From Chloroflexota bacterium (GTDB lineage Bacteria > Chloroflexota > Limnocylindria > Limnocylindrales > CSP1-4), in NCBI GenBank assembly GCA_021786915.1, contig JAJYMP010000344.1:1-15806 (forward strand): a DNA stretch of 15,806 nucleotides. The letters run 5' to 3'. The stretch's first letter is position 1, and every line of letters starts with the position of its first letter. A program made the position numbers and the translations under genes. Below, in pieces: positions 1-7,423 of the stretch. Below the pieces are notes generated by a model that searched no databases, was not told the DNA's origin, and saw only the letters and a program-made list of their open reading frames with translations.

Positions 1-109
1 ATGCCTCGTCCCCGTCGGCGGCCGACCGGGTCGAATACCCCTCGGCCTTGAGGCCCTTGACCAGGAAGGACGTGATCCGCTCGTCGTCCTCGACGATCAG
101 GATGTTCAC
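1..109 (-). CDS. Response regulator, N-terminal fragment (cut by window edge)
   Basis: This is the start of a two-component response regulator, reading VNILIVEDDERITSFLVKG and onward, with 36 codons visible. The first beta strand followed by the acidic residues D8 and D9 is the Mg-binding corner of a receiver domain. The phosphoacceptor Asp (expected near residue 51) and any DNA-binding domain lie outside the window. The GTG start at 109 overlaps the TGA stop of the histidine kinase gene by 4 nt (GTGA), and a GAGG site at 120-117 lies 7 nt upstream, so the two are translationally coupled. It is the obvious partner of that kinase. An OmpR/PhoB-type output domain is likely from the sequence style but cannot be seen. 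Confidence 0.88.
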   Translation of the reverse strand, partial: MNILIVEDDERITSFLVKGLKAEGYSTRSAADGDEA

Positions 110-1560
110 GGCGTCACCTCGCCCGTCTCGTCGGGCTGCGACACGATCCGGCTGCCCGGCAGGATGATGCTCACCGTGCACCCGGCGCCGGCTGCGCTGT
201 CAATCGTGACGTGCCCGCCATGCGCCTCGCTGACCGCCTTGACGATGGCCAGCCCGAGCCCGGAGCCCCGCTCGTCGGCGGGTCCGCCGCGCTCGAACCG
301 CTCGAAGATCCGCGCGTGCATCTCAGGCGGGATGCCCCGGCCCGTGTCGCTAACCGTGATCACGATCGTCCTGCCCGGACCCTGGGCAGCTCCAATGCGA
401 ATCTCGTCCTCCGGTGCGGTGGCCTTGATCGCGTTGTCGACCAGGTTGAGAAGCGCGCCACGCAGCCTGTCCCGATCGACAAGGATCACGATGTCGGGGG
501 CCCCGCCATGTGCCCACCGGCGCGGCGCAAGCGCCCGCGCCGCCGTGTAGGCGTCGCCGATGAACTCCCGCAGGTCCATCGGTTCGGGCCGCACGAAGTC
601 GGGCTCGAGGGAGTGACCGAGGACCAGCATGCGGTCCACCAGCGCGCTGGTGTGGGCGAGCTCGTCGAGCAGCAGGTCAAGCGTCTCGCGGGCCTCAGGT
701 GTGTTCGCCAGGTCGGTCCGGCCCGCCACCTCGAGATGTCCCCGCATGACGGTCAGCGGCGTTCGCATCTGGTGTGACACGTCCGAGAGCAGCCGGCGCT
801 GGGCCAGCGACGCAGCCTCGAGCCGGTCGAGCATGCTGTTGAACGTCCGGACTAGCTCCCCGATCTCGTCGTTGGACGGTCGGTCATCCAGCCGGCGACC
901 CGGAGCCGTGCTCGTGATGAGGCTGGCCGTCTGCGTCACGGCAGCCACCGCGCCCAGCACGCGACGCAGGACCAGGAAGGTGCTCAGGATCGCGATGAGC
1001 ACGGCGGCACCGGCCTCGCCCCCGGCGAACAGCAGCACCTCGCTCAACTGCCGCTGGACCGAGCTCATGTCGGTGGCGGCCACCGCCCCGCCAATCGTCT
1101 GGCCGTTGAGGTCGACTGCCGCGACGCGTGCCCGGTAATGCGCCGCCCCCACGTCGAACTCGACCACGCTCGGCGACGCCGGCGGGTTGGCCAGCCAGCG
1201 CTGCACCTGGGGATCGGTCCGCAGCGCCCGGGAACCCGGGTTCCCGTGCACCGGCTGTCCAGGGAACTGCACGACCAGGAACGTGCCCGGCTCGAACGGC
1301 TGGTTGAGCAGGTACGTGTGGGCGAACGTGTCCAGAGCCTGGGTTGCCGGACGTCCGCTGCCCGACGCCTCGAACTCGCGCACATCCTCGGTCAAGCCGT
1401 TGTCCACGGAACTGACGGTCCAGTCTCTGAACGCGATGGCCACGACCGCCAGCACAGTCGACATCGCCACGACCAGGACGGCGGCGTGGACCAGCATCAG
1501 TCGCGCGGCCAGGCTGCGGGCCGCCCACGGCCGCACCCTCGGTCGTGACCATCGCTGCAT
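106..1560 (-). CDS. Membrane sensor histidine kinase (HAMP, HisKA, HATPase)
   Basis: This membrane-bound kinase would sense an external signal and phosphorylate the response regulator encoded just downstream. I use the ATG at 1560 (484 aa) because GGGAGG at 1573-1568 sits 7 nt before it; a GTG at 1590 would add 10 residues but has no such site. In this numbering, transmembrane helix 1 is about 21-44, an extracytoplasmic region of about 130 residues follows, helix 2 is about 175-198, and a HAMP linker runs to about 250. The H-box SHQMRTPLTV carries the phosphoacceptor H263. The ATPase domain has an N-box with N376, DTGRGI starting at D405, and GSGLGL at 432-437. The H-box has Gln-Met where Glu-Leu is usual, which is tolerated in the family. 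The gene starts 75 nt after the UDP-glucose dehydrogenase stop, so it is probably on the same transcript. The ligand cannot be deduced. Confidence 0.95.
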   Translation of the reverse strand: MQRWSRPRVRPWAARSLAARLMLVHAAVLVVAMSTVLAVVAIAFRDWTVSSVDNGLTEDVREFEASGSGRPATQALDTFAHTYLLNQPFEPGTFLVVQFPGQPVHGNPGSRALRTDPQVQRWLANPPASPSVVEFDVGAAHYRARVAAVDLNGQTIGGAVAATDMSSVQRQLSEVLLFAGGEAGAAVLIAILSTFLVLRRVLGAVAAVTQTASLITSTAPGRRLDDRPSNDEIGELVRTFNSMLDRLEAASLAQRRLLSDVSHQMRTPLTVMRGHLEVAGRTDLANTPEARETLDLLLDELAHTSALVDRMLVLGHSLEPDFVRPEPMDLREFIGDAYTAARALAPRRWAHGGAPDIVILVDRDRLRGALLNLVDNAIKATAPEDEIRIGAAQGPGRTIVITVSDTGRGIPPEMHARIFERFERGGPADERGSGLGLAIVKAVSEAHGGHVTIDSAAGAGCTVSIILPGSRIVSQPDETGEVTP

Positions 1561-1635
1561 GCGGCGTCCTCCCGGGTGGGAGCCTAGCACGGCGCCCAGG
1601 GTCGCCCGCGAGCAACGTCCGGCCGCGTGCGGCGA

Positions 1636-3030
1636 TCACGCCGAGGCGGCCACTCCCGCGACTTCCGGCACGGCCCACGTGATGGCCTGCCACACGACCG
1701 GGTGGAGACTCGTCGGCAGACCCCACCCGACGCCGTAGAGGCTGAACCCCGCCTCGCGCCAGCGCTGCCCACGCAGGATGCCCACGCCGTCCACGACCAC
1801 GGCGCCGTCCATGACCTTGTGCATGCGCTCGGGGTTCAAGTCGGCGAATTGCGGCCAACCCGTGGCGACGACGAGCCCCTCAGCGGCAACCGCGGCGCCG
1901 TACGGATCGGCGAACGACTCGGCCGGAAGTCCTGCGCAACTCGCCAGGGGATCATGGACGCTCACCAGCGCTCCGCGGGCCGCGAGCATGCGGATGAGCG
2001 TGACGGCCGGTGAATCGCGCGTGTCGTCGGTCTCTGGCTTGAAGGCCACGCCGAGGACCGCCAGGCGACGGCCATCGATGCCCTCCAGCGCAAGCTCCAG
2101 CTTGGCGACAATGGCCTCTGGGGCCCGCTCGTTCACGGCAAGGGCGGCAGCCGCGACCGGCGTCTCGTAGCCGAGCGACGCCGCCGTGGCGAGGAACCCG
2201 GCGAGGTCCTTGGGCAGGCAGGAACCTCCGAACCCGCCACCCGGGCCCAGGAAGGCGCGGCCGATCCGGGTATCCAGGCCCACGCCCTCGAGCACGGGCG
2301 CGGAGTCTGCGCCGAGGACCTCGCACAGGCCGGCGACCTCGTTGGCGAACGAGATCTTGACGGCCAGGAATGTGTTCGCGGCGTACTTGATGAGCTCGGC
2401 GCTGCGGCGGTCGCAGAGCACGACGGGCGGTCCCGGCGGATACAGGTCGGCAACGCCGCGGCCGAGCTCAGCGTCGTCGGCCCCGACCACGATGCGGTCC
2501 GGCGCGAAGAAGTCGTCCACAGCGCGACTCTCGCGGAGGAACTCCGGGTTCGACACCACCCGCACGCGCACCCCCGGCTGGGCGGCTTCGGCAGCCAGAA
2601 TCTCGAGCGCCTCGCAGGTGCCGGGCGGGACGGTGCTCTTGACGATCAGCACGAGATCCGAACGAATCGTGGAGGCGAGCTGTTGAGCCGCGCCGGCAAT
2701 CTGGGTGAGGTCGGGCGTGCCGTCGGCACGCGGCGGGGTGCCGACGCACAGGAGGGCGTGGCTGACGCCGTCGATGGCCTCCTCCACATCGGCGGTGAAG
2801 CTGAGCCTGCCCGCCTCCCGGTTGCGGGCCACCATCTCGGCCAGCCCGGGCTCCACGATCGGGATTCCGCCCCGCCCGAGGATGGACAACCGCGCCGGAC
2901 TGGCCTCCAGGCACGTGACGCTGTGGCCGGATTCCGCCATGCAGGCCGCGGCGGTAAGCCCGACATAGCCGGCCCCCACGACGCAGATGCGAGTGGGCGC
3001 GATCGCGGTCGGCCGGGGCGAGGTGGTCAT
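1636..3030 (-). CDS. ugd: UDP-glucose 6-dehydrogenase
   Basis: This cytoplasmic enzyme oxidises UDP-glucose twice with NAD+ to give UDP-glucuronate, a donor for acidic polysaccharides and a precursor of UDP-xylose and related sugars. The 464 residues show the complete family layout. The Rossmann motif is GAGYVG (19-24) with E42 ending the second strand. CVGTPP follows at 95-100, STVPPGT near 132-138, and NPEFLRE at 161-167. LIKYAANT contains K215, the active-site loop GFGGSCLPKD carries catalytic C271, and the C-terminal UDP-binding part has FKPETDDTRDSP with R338. The ATG overlaps the exporter stop by 4 nt (ATGA), and a GGAGG site lies just upstream of it. Relatives that oxidise UDP-ManNAc or GDP-mannose share these motifs, so substrate is inferred from overall resemblance to UDP-glucose enzymes. 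Its place among glycosyltransferases and an exporter supports a role in glycan synthesis. Confidence 0.93.
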   Translation of the reverse strand: MTTSPRPTAIAPTRICVVGAGYVGLTAAACMAESGHSVTCLEASPARLSILGRGGIPIVEPGLAEMVARNREAGRLSFTADVEEAIDGVSHALLCVGTPPRADGTPDLTQIAGAAQQLASTIRSDLVLIVKSTVPPGTCEALEILAAEAAQPGVRVRVVSNPEFLRESRAVDDFFAPDRIVVGADDAELGRGVADLYPPGPPVVLCDRRSAELIKYAANTFLAVKISFANEVAGLCEVLGADSAPVLEGVGLDTRIGRAFLGPGGGFGGSCLPKDLAGFLATAASLGYETPVAAAALAVNERAPEAIVAKLELALEGIDGRRLAVLGVAFKPETDDTRDSPAVTLIRMLAARGALVSVHDPLASCAGLPAESFADPYGAAVAAEGLVVATGWPQFADLNPERMHKVMDGAVVVDGVGILRGQRWREAGFSLYGVGWGLPTSLHPVVWQAITWAVPEVAGVAASA

Positions 3031-4949
3031 CGGAGTCCTCCACTGAGTGTGCTGGTGCGACCGTCGGCTGCCACGGGTGCGAGTCGGCCGGCCTGGACGG
3101 AATGCAGGTCCCAGTAACGCGACCGAGCCTCGAGGAGCTCGCGATGCGTGCCTCGCTCCACGATGCGGCCGTGGTCGAGCAGGACGATCTGGTCAGCGCC
3201 CTTCACGGCGCCCAGTTGGTGGCTGACGACGATCGTCGTGCGCCCCTCCGCCAGCCGGTCGAGGGCTGCGACCAGCACGGCCTCGGCCTTGGCGTCGAGA
3301 CCGGTGGTCGGCTCGTCGAGCACGAGCACCCTGGGGTCGCGGGCCATTGCCCGCGCGACGGAGATGCACTGCCTCTGGCCTCCAGACAGGGTCGACCCGC
3401 GCTCGGACACGAGCGTGTCGTACCCGTCGCGGAGGCTCTCGAGCACCTCGTCGACCCCTGCCGCGCGGGCGGCGGCGATGGACTCGGCCCGCGAGAGGCG
3501 CGACCCGACGGCGCCGTAGGCGATGTTCTCCCAGACGGTGCTGCGGAAGATGTAGGGCTCCTGGGTCACCATCGCCACCCGTTCGCGGAGGCCGGCCAGG
3601 GTCAGGTCACGCAGGTCCACGCCGTCGAGTCGGACACTGCCGGTCGTCGGGTCATAGAAACGCGGGACCAGCCGGACCAGCGTGCTCTTGCCCGATCCGG
3701 TGGCACCCACGATGGCCAGCCGCGTGCCTGCCGGTACCTCCAGCCCAATGTCTTCGAGCACTGACCGACCCGTCGCGTACCGGTAGCCGACATGATCGAA
3801 GGTCAGCGTGCCGGGGCCGGAACCAGGGGCGCGAGCCGAGGGCCGCTCGGGAACCTCCTCAGCCGTGTCGAGGACTTCGGCGATCCGTTCGGCGGCAGCC
3901 ATCCCCTGGCCGAACACGATTGCCAGCTTGGCCGTCTGCCGGATCGGTGTGTAGGTGGCCCGCAGGTAGGCCGTGAAGAGCAGCAACTCGCCGACGGTGA
4001 GCTGGCCGTGGATGATGGCGAGCGCGCCGAGCCATACCACCGGCACCGCGCCGAGGGCCATGATCCCGCCGGTCACGCTCGTCAGGCCCGACTGCAACGC
4101 GATCGCGCGCCGGCTTGCAGCGAGCCCGTTGGCGGTGGCGCTCGCGAAGCGGTCGGCCTCATCTGCCTCCCGCCCGAAGACCTGGACGGCGGAGATGGCT
4201 GCGAGCACCTCCTGGGCCACGCCGGACGCGACGCCTTCCTGGCGGCGTGCCTGGCGGACGGCTCCCTTGAGGCCCGCGATCATGCGCCGGGCACTGAGAT
4301 GCAGGACCGGAACAAGGGCCAGCGTGACCAGCGCGAAGCGCCAGTCGACGAGGAACATGATCACGACGATGCCGATCATCGTGAGCACGTTGTTGAGCAG
4401 GGTCGGGACGGCCGTGATCATCATCGCCTGGAGTGCCTGCGCGTCTCCGCTCAGGCGGCTCATCATGTCGCCGGTCGTGCGAGCATCGTGAAAGGCGAGT
4501 GACTGCGCGGTGAGGTGGCCGAACAGGGCGACCCGGACGTCGTACACGAGGCGCTGGCCGGCTTGGGCGAGCCAGACCGTGGAGGCGTAGCCGAAGACCC
4601 CGAGCCCCACGGCGATGAGCGCCATTCCGGCGGCGAGGACCGCAAGACGTGCGTCCGGCGCGGCCGGCACGAAGCCGAGGAATGCCGGCAGCGGAATGTT
4701 GTTGAGGACGCTGTCGAAGATCAGCTTCAATGGCCACGGCGAGATCCACTGGAAGACGGTCTGGACGACGCCGGCCGCGATCCCCATTGCGAGCGTGCCG
4801 CGGACCGGACCGAGGAACGGCAGGAAGCGACGCAACACGCGTCCGGTCCCGGCGGCGGGGGCCGCCGCGGCGTCCGGCGTGGAGGGGGTCGCATCTCCGC
4901 GCGGTACCTGGCCGGCCATGCCGGTGCGCACCCTACCGCCGGTGCGCAA
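3027..4949 (-). CDS. MsbA-like ABC exporter half-transporter (TMD-NBD fusion)
   Basis: This is an ATP-driven export pump: a membrane domain of about six helices (roughly 50-335) fused to a nucleotide-binding domain. The NBD has Walker A GATGSGKST (415-423), Q-loop Q463, signature LSGGQ (521-525), Walker B VLVLDEP with catalytic E546, and switch H577, so it should be active. At 640 aa it is normal for a half-transporter and would work as a homodimer. MsbA, glucan-exporter and multidrug types share this fold; its position between glycosyltransferases and UDP-glucose dehydrogenase suggests a glycolipid or oligosaccharide cargo. The TTG at 4949 is chosen because GGAGG (4962-4958) lies 8 nt upstream, which makes it overlap the preceding glycosyltransferase gene by 17 nt. 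GTG 4931 and ATG 4919 are alternatives. The N-terminal 35 residues are Ala/Pro-rich and probably disordered. Confidence 0.93.
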   Translation of the reverse strand: MRTGGRVRTGMAGQVPRGDATPSTPDAAAAPAAGTGRVLRRFLPFLGPVRGTLAMGIAAGVVQTVFQWISPWPLKLIFDSVLNNIPLPAFLGFVPAAPDARLAVLAAGMALIAVGLGVFGYASTVWLAQAGQRLVYDVRVALFGHLTAQSLAFHDARTTGDMMSRLSGDAQALQAMMITAVPTLLNNVLTMIGIVVIMFLVDWRFALVTLALVPVLHLSARRMIAGLKGAVRQARRQEGVASGVAQEVLAAISAVQVFGREADEADRFASATANGLAASRRAIALQSGLTSVTGGIMALGAVPVVWLGALAIIHGQLTVGELLLFTAYLRATYTPIRQTAKLAIVFGQGMAAAERIAEVLDTAEEVPERPSARAPGSGPGTLTFDHVGYRYATGRSVLEDIGLEVPAGTRLAIVGATGSGKSTLVRLVPRFYDPTTGSVRLDGVDLRDLTLAGLRERVAMVTQEPYIFRSTVWENIAYGAVGSRLSRAESIAAARAAGVDEVLESLRDGYDTLVSERGSTLSGGQRQCISVARAMARDPRVLVLDEPTTGLDAKAEAVLVAALDRLAEGRTTIVVSHQLGAVKGADQIVLLDHGRIVERGTHRELLEARSRYWDLHSVQAGRLAPVAADGRTSTLSGGLR

Positions 4950-6153
4950 GACGCGATCCTCCGGCCCCTGCGCCGGCAGCCAGGCCGGCCGGGCCGGCCA
5001 TGGCCAGGATTGCCGCCGCGACGGCCTGCCAGCTGAAATGGGTCACCGCGCGCCTCCGTGCTCCCAGGCCCAGTGCGCGAGCGGCCGCCGTGTCGTCGAG
5101 CAGTTCGGTCAAGGCGCCGGCGAGCGCGCCAGCGTCGCCCGGAGGGACGAGCCTGCCGGTGCCGTCCAGCATCGCCTCGATGGGCTCGAAGCGGGAGGCC
5201 ACGATCGGGCGCGCGGCCGCCATGGCCTCCACGACCTTGAGCGGCGAGAAGTAGAACCCCTCGTCCAGGCCCGGGTGGTGATACGGAGCGACGGCCACGT
5301 CGAGGGCGGCCAGGTAGCCCGGCACGTCAGCGCTGGGCACTGGCCCGGTGAGGTGACAACGGTCGGCCAGGTCCGGCTGGCTGGCGCGGGCCTTCAGGTC
5401 CGCGAGTGCGGGGCCCTCGCCCACCAGCAGCAGGTGGAGGCGGGGTCGCCGCGGCGCGAGCAGGGCGACCGCGTCCATCAGCGTCCCGACGCCGTGCCAC
5501 GGCTTCATGCTGCCAACGAAGCCGACCAGCTCCGATCCGTCCGCGCCGAGGGCCGAACGGATCGCGGCAGCCGCGGAGGCGTTCCGCTGCGGGGCGAATC
5601 GGTCGGCGTCCACCCCGTTGGGGATCGTCTGGACGGAGGCGGCCCCGCGCGCCTGGCTCCAGGTCGCCATGGGCGGTGAGACGGCGAGCACGGTGGCCCC
5701 TGTCAGGGCGCTCCGCTCCGCGTCCTCCGCCTGCGTCACGAGCGCCAGCCCAGCGTGCCGCGCCCGTTCCGCCGCGACCGGAGCGTTCACCTCCACCACG
5801 CGCGGCACGTCGAGACGGGCCGCGCGTTTCCCGCCGGTCCCGGCGAAGAGGGAGAGACGCTCGACGATGAGCTCGGCGCCGAAGCCCGCGATCCGGTCCT
5901 CTGCCCAGGCAAGGAAGTCCTCGACCGCTTGCCGCCGGGCCCCCTCGCCGGGCGTTCCCGACGGGAGTGGTGGGCAATCGAAGACGTCGAGCTCCACGCC
6001 CGGCGGCGGTTCGCCCACCGCGCGCATGGCGAACAATCGCACCTGGGCGCCGACGTCCACCAGCGCGCGGCAGACCTCGGCCACGTGGACGGACGCTCCC
6101 TTGACGCCCCCGACCGGGATGCCCGGGTCGGGGAGGAGATACGCGACCCGCAT
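4933..6153 (-). CDS. Glycosyltransferase, GT-B fold (GT4-like)
   Basis: This is a probable cytoplasmic or membrane-associated retaining glycosyltransferase that moves a sugar from a nucleotide donor to a growing glycan. The 406 residues show the two-lobed GT-B pattern. An N-terminal acceptor lobe opens MRVAYLLPDP with the glycine-containing loop GIPVGGVKGAS. The domain junction is IPNGVDADRF (177-186), followed by a donor lobe with GFVGSMKPWHG (211-221), LLLVGEGP (241-248) and SPLKVVEAMAAARPIV (303-318). E309 is the second acidic residue of the family EX7E motif; the first position is Y301 rather than Glu, a variant seen in the SPLK subgroup. The ATG lies one base after the upstream gene's stop and has no strong ribosome site, which points to translational coupling. 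The C-terminus ends in an Ala/Gly-rich, basic tail. The sugar and acceptor are unknown. Confidence 0.88.
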   Translation of the reverse strand: MRVAYLLPDPGIPVGGVKGASVHVAEVCRALVDVGAQVRLFAMRAVGEPPPGVELDVFDCPPLPSGTPGEGARRQAVEDFLAWAEDRIAGFGAELIVERLSLFAGTGGKRAARLDVPRVVEVNAPVAAERARHAGLALVTQAEDAERSALTGATVLAVSPPMATWSQARGAASVQTIPNGVDADRFAPQRNASAAAAIRSALGADGSELVGFVGSMKPWHGVGTLMDAVALLAPRRPRLHLLLVGEGPALADLKARASQPDLADRCHLTGPVPSADVPGYLAALDVAVAPYHHPGLDEGFYFSPLKVVEAMAAARPIVASRFEPIEAMLDGTGRLVPPGDAGALAGALTELLDDTAAARALGLGARRRAVTHFSWQAVAAAILAMAGPAGLAAGAGAGGSRLAHRR

Positions 6154-6154
6154 C

Positions 6155-7423
6155 TCAGGCGGCTTCCTGGACGGCCGGTCGGCCGAACAACGGGGAGATG
6201 GCCCGGATCATGCCGCCCCGGTCGAAGCTCTCGACCACCCGCTCCCGCGCCTGTCGGCCGAGCTGTCGCCGGAGGTCTCGGTCGGTCGCAAGCGTGACCA
6301 AGAGGTCGGCCAGGGCTGCCGAGTCACCCGGCGCTGCCAGGAGGCCGGTCTGACCGTGGATCACCACCTCGGGGATGCCGCCGACAGTGGTGGCCACCAC
6401 GGGCAACCCGGTCGCCATCGCCTCGAGGAGCGAGTTGGGGATCCCGTCACGATCGCCGTCGGCGAGCACCATGCTCGCCTGGACGAACGCGTCCGCCTGG
6501 AGGTAGGCCGCCGCGACTTCCTGGTGGGTGCGCGCGCCGAGAAACCGCACGCTCCCGGACAGCCCGAGAGCCCTCGTGCGGGCATCAAGTGCCCGCAGCT
6601 GTGGACCGACGCCGATCACGTCGAGCTCGACCCGATGACCGGCGGCACGGGCCTGCGCCAGGGCCTCGAGGAGGATCGGGTAGCCCTTCTTCTCAACGAG
6701 CCTGCCCACCGCCAGGAGTCGGAGCGGCGACGCGCCGGGATCACCGATGACCGAGGCGCCCCACCGGCCGACCGGAGGGCGGAAGCGAGAGGTGTCGACG
6801 CCGTGGTAGGCGAGCACGATCTTGGCGCCACCGGCACCGGGCAACGCGCGGAGGGCCGCCGCCGCCGACTCGGAGCAGACGAGGACGAACTCCGCCGCAG
6901 CCACCTTGCGACCCAGCAGGTCGGGTGCCGAGAGGTACAGGTCCTTCGCGTGAGCAGAGAAGCTGAAGGGCAGGCCAGTGAGGAGGTGGACGAAGTGAGC
7001 CACCGATGCCGGGCCATGGGCGAACGCCGCGTGAAGGTGCCGGGCGTCCTCCGCCTCGAGGAGCAGCGCGAGCCGCCCTGCCTCGGCGAAGTGACGCAAC
7101 GATGAGAGATGGTGGCGCTTCCAGGCGAGATATCCCAGGACCCCGAGGTAGCGGCGGGGCGAGCGGGCCAGCAGCCGGCAGTGGGCGGTGACGGTCGCGC
7201 GGGCGGTTGCCGCCCCCTGACGCCAGCCACCGGGCGGATGGAGGTACACGAGCGGGCTTGCGACCCGGGCCACGTCCGGCTGCACGACCGCCTCGCCCGG
7301 ATGGGCCAGCGCGTACAGGCGGAGCGAAACGCCGCACTCCTCGAGTCCCAGGATCTCGTCGAGGATGAACGTCTCCGAAAGGCGCGGGAAACGCTTGGTC
7401 AGGTACCCCACGGTGCCGCTCAT
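6155..7423 (-). CDS. WcaL-like GT4 glycosyltransferase
   Basis: This is a GT4-family glycosyltransferase of 422 residues. The N-terminal stretch TKRFPRLSETFILDEI (9-24) is characteristic of exopolysaccharide glycosyltransferases related to colanic-acid WcaL and amylovoran AmsK. FSAHAKDLY (155-163) is the usual mid-protein acceptor-lobe motif. AYHGVDTSRF (205-214) marks the domain junction, and VGRLVEKKGY (239-248) begins the donor lobe with the phosphate-binding Arg and Lys pair. RDGIPNSLLEAMA (325-337) is the EX7E-type motif, here D326 and E334. All core residues are present and length is normal. The ATG overlaps the stop of the preceding glycosyltransferase gene by 4 nt (ATGA), and no good ribosome site is seen, so it is probably translated by coupling. 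The three adjacent transferases suggest an oligosaccharide of at least three linkages; donor and acceptor are not predictable here. Confidence 0.9.
   Translation of the reverse strand: MSGTVGYLTKRFPRLSETFILDEILGLEECGVSLRLYALAHPGEAVVQPDVARVASPLVYLHPPGGWRQGAATARATVTAHCRLLARSPRRYLGVLGYLAWKRHHLSSLRHFAEAGRLALLLEAEDARHLHAAFAHGPASVAHFVHLLTGLPFSFSAHAKDLYLSAPDLLGRKVAAAEFVLVCSESAAAALRALPGAGGAKIVLAYHGVDTSRFRPPVGRWGASVIGDPGASPLRLLAVGRLVEKKGYPILLEALAQARAAGHRVELDVIGVGPQLRALDARTRALGLSGSVRFLGARTHQEVAAAYLQADAFVQASMVLADGDRDGIPNSLLEAMATGLPVVATTVGGIPEVVIHGQTGLLAAPGDSAALADLLVTLATDRDLRRQLGRQARERVVESFDRGGMIRAISPLFGRPAVQEAA

Noticed and set aside
5507..7105. 532-aa plus-strand open frame across the two GT4 genes
   Set aside because: It is antisense to two well-supported glycosyltransferases, has a low-complexity charged composition and no domain; it is a GC-rich shadow frame.
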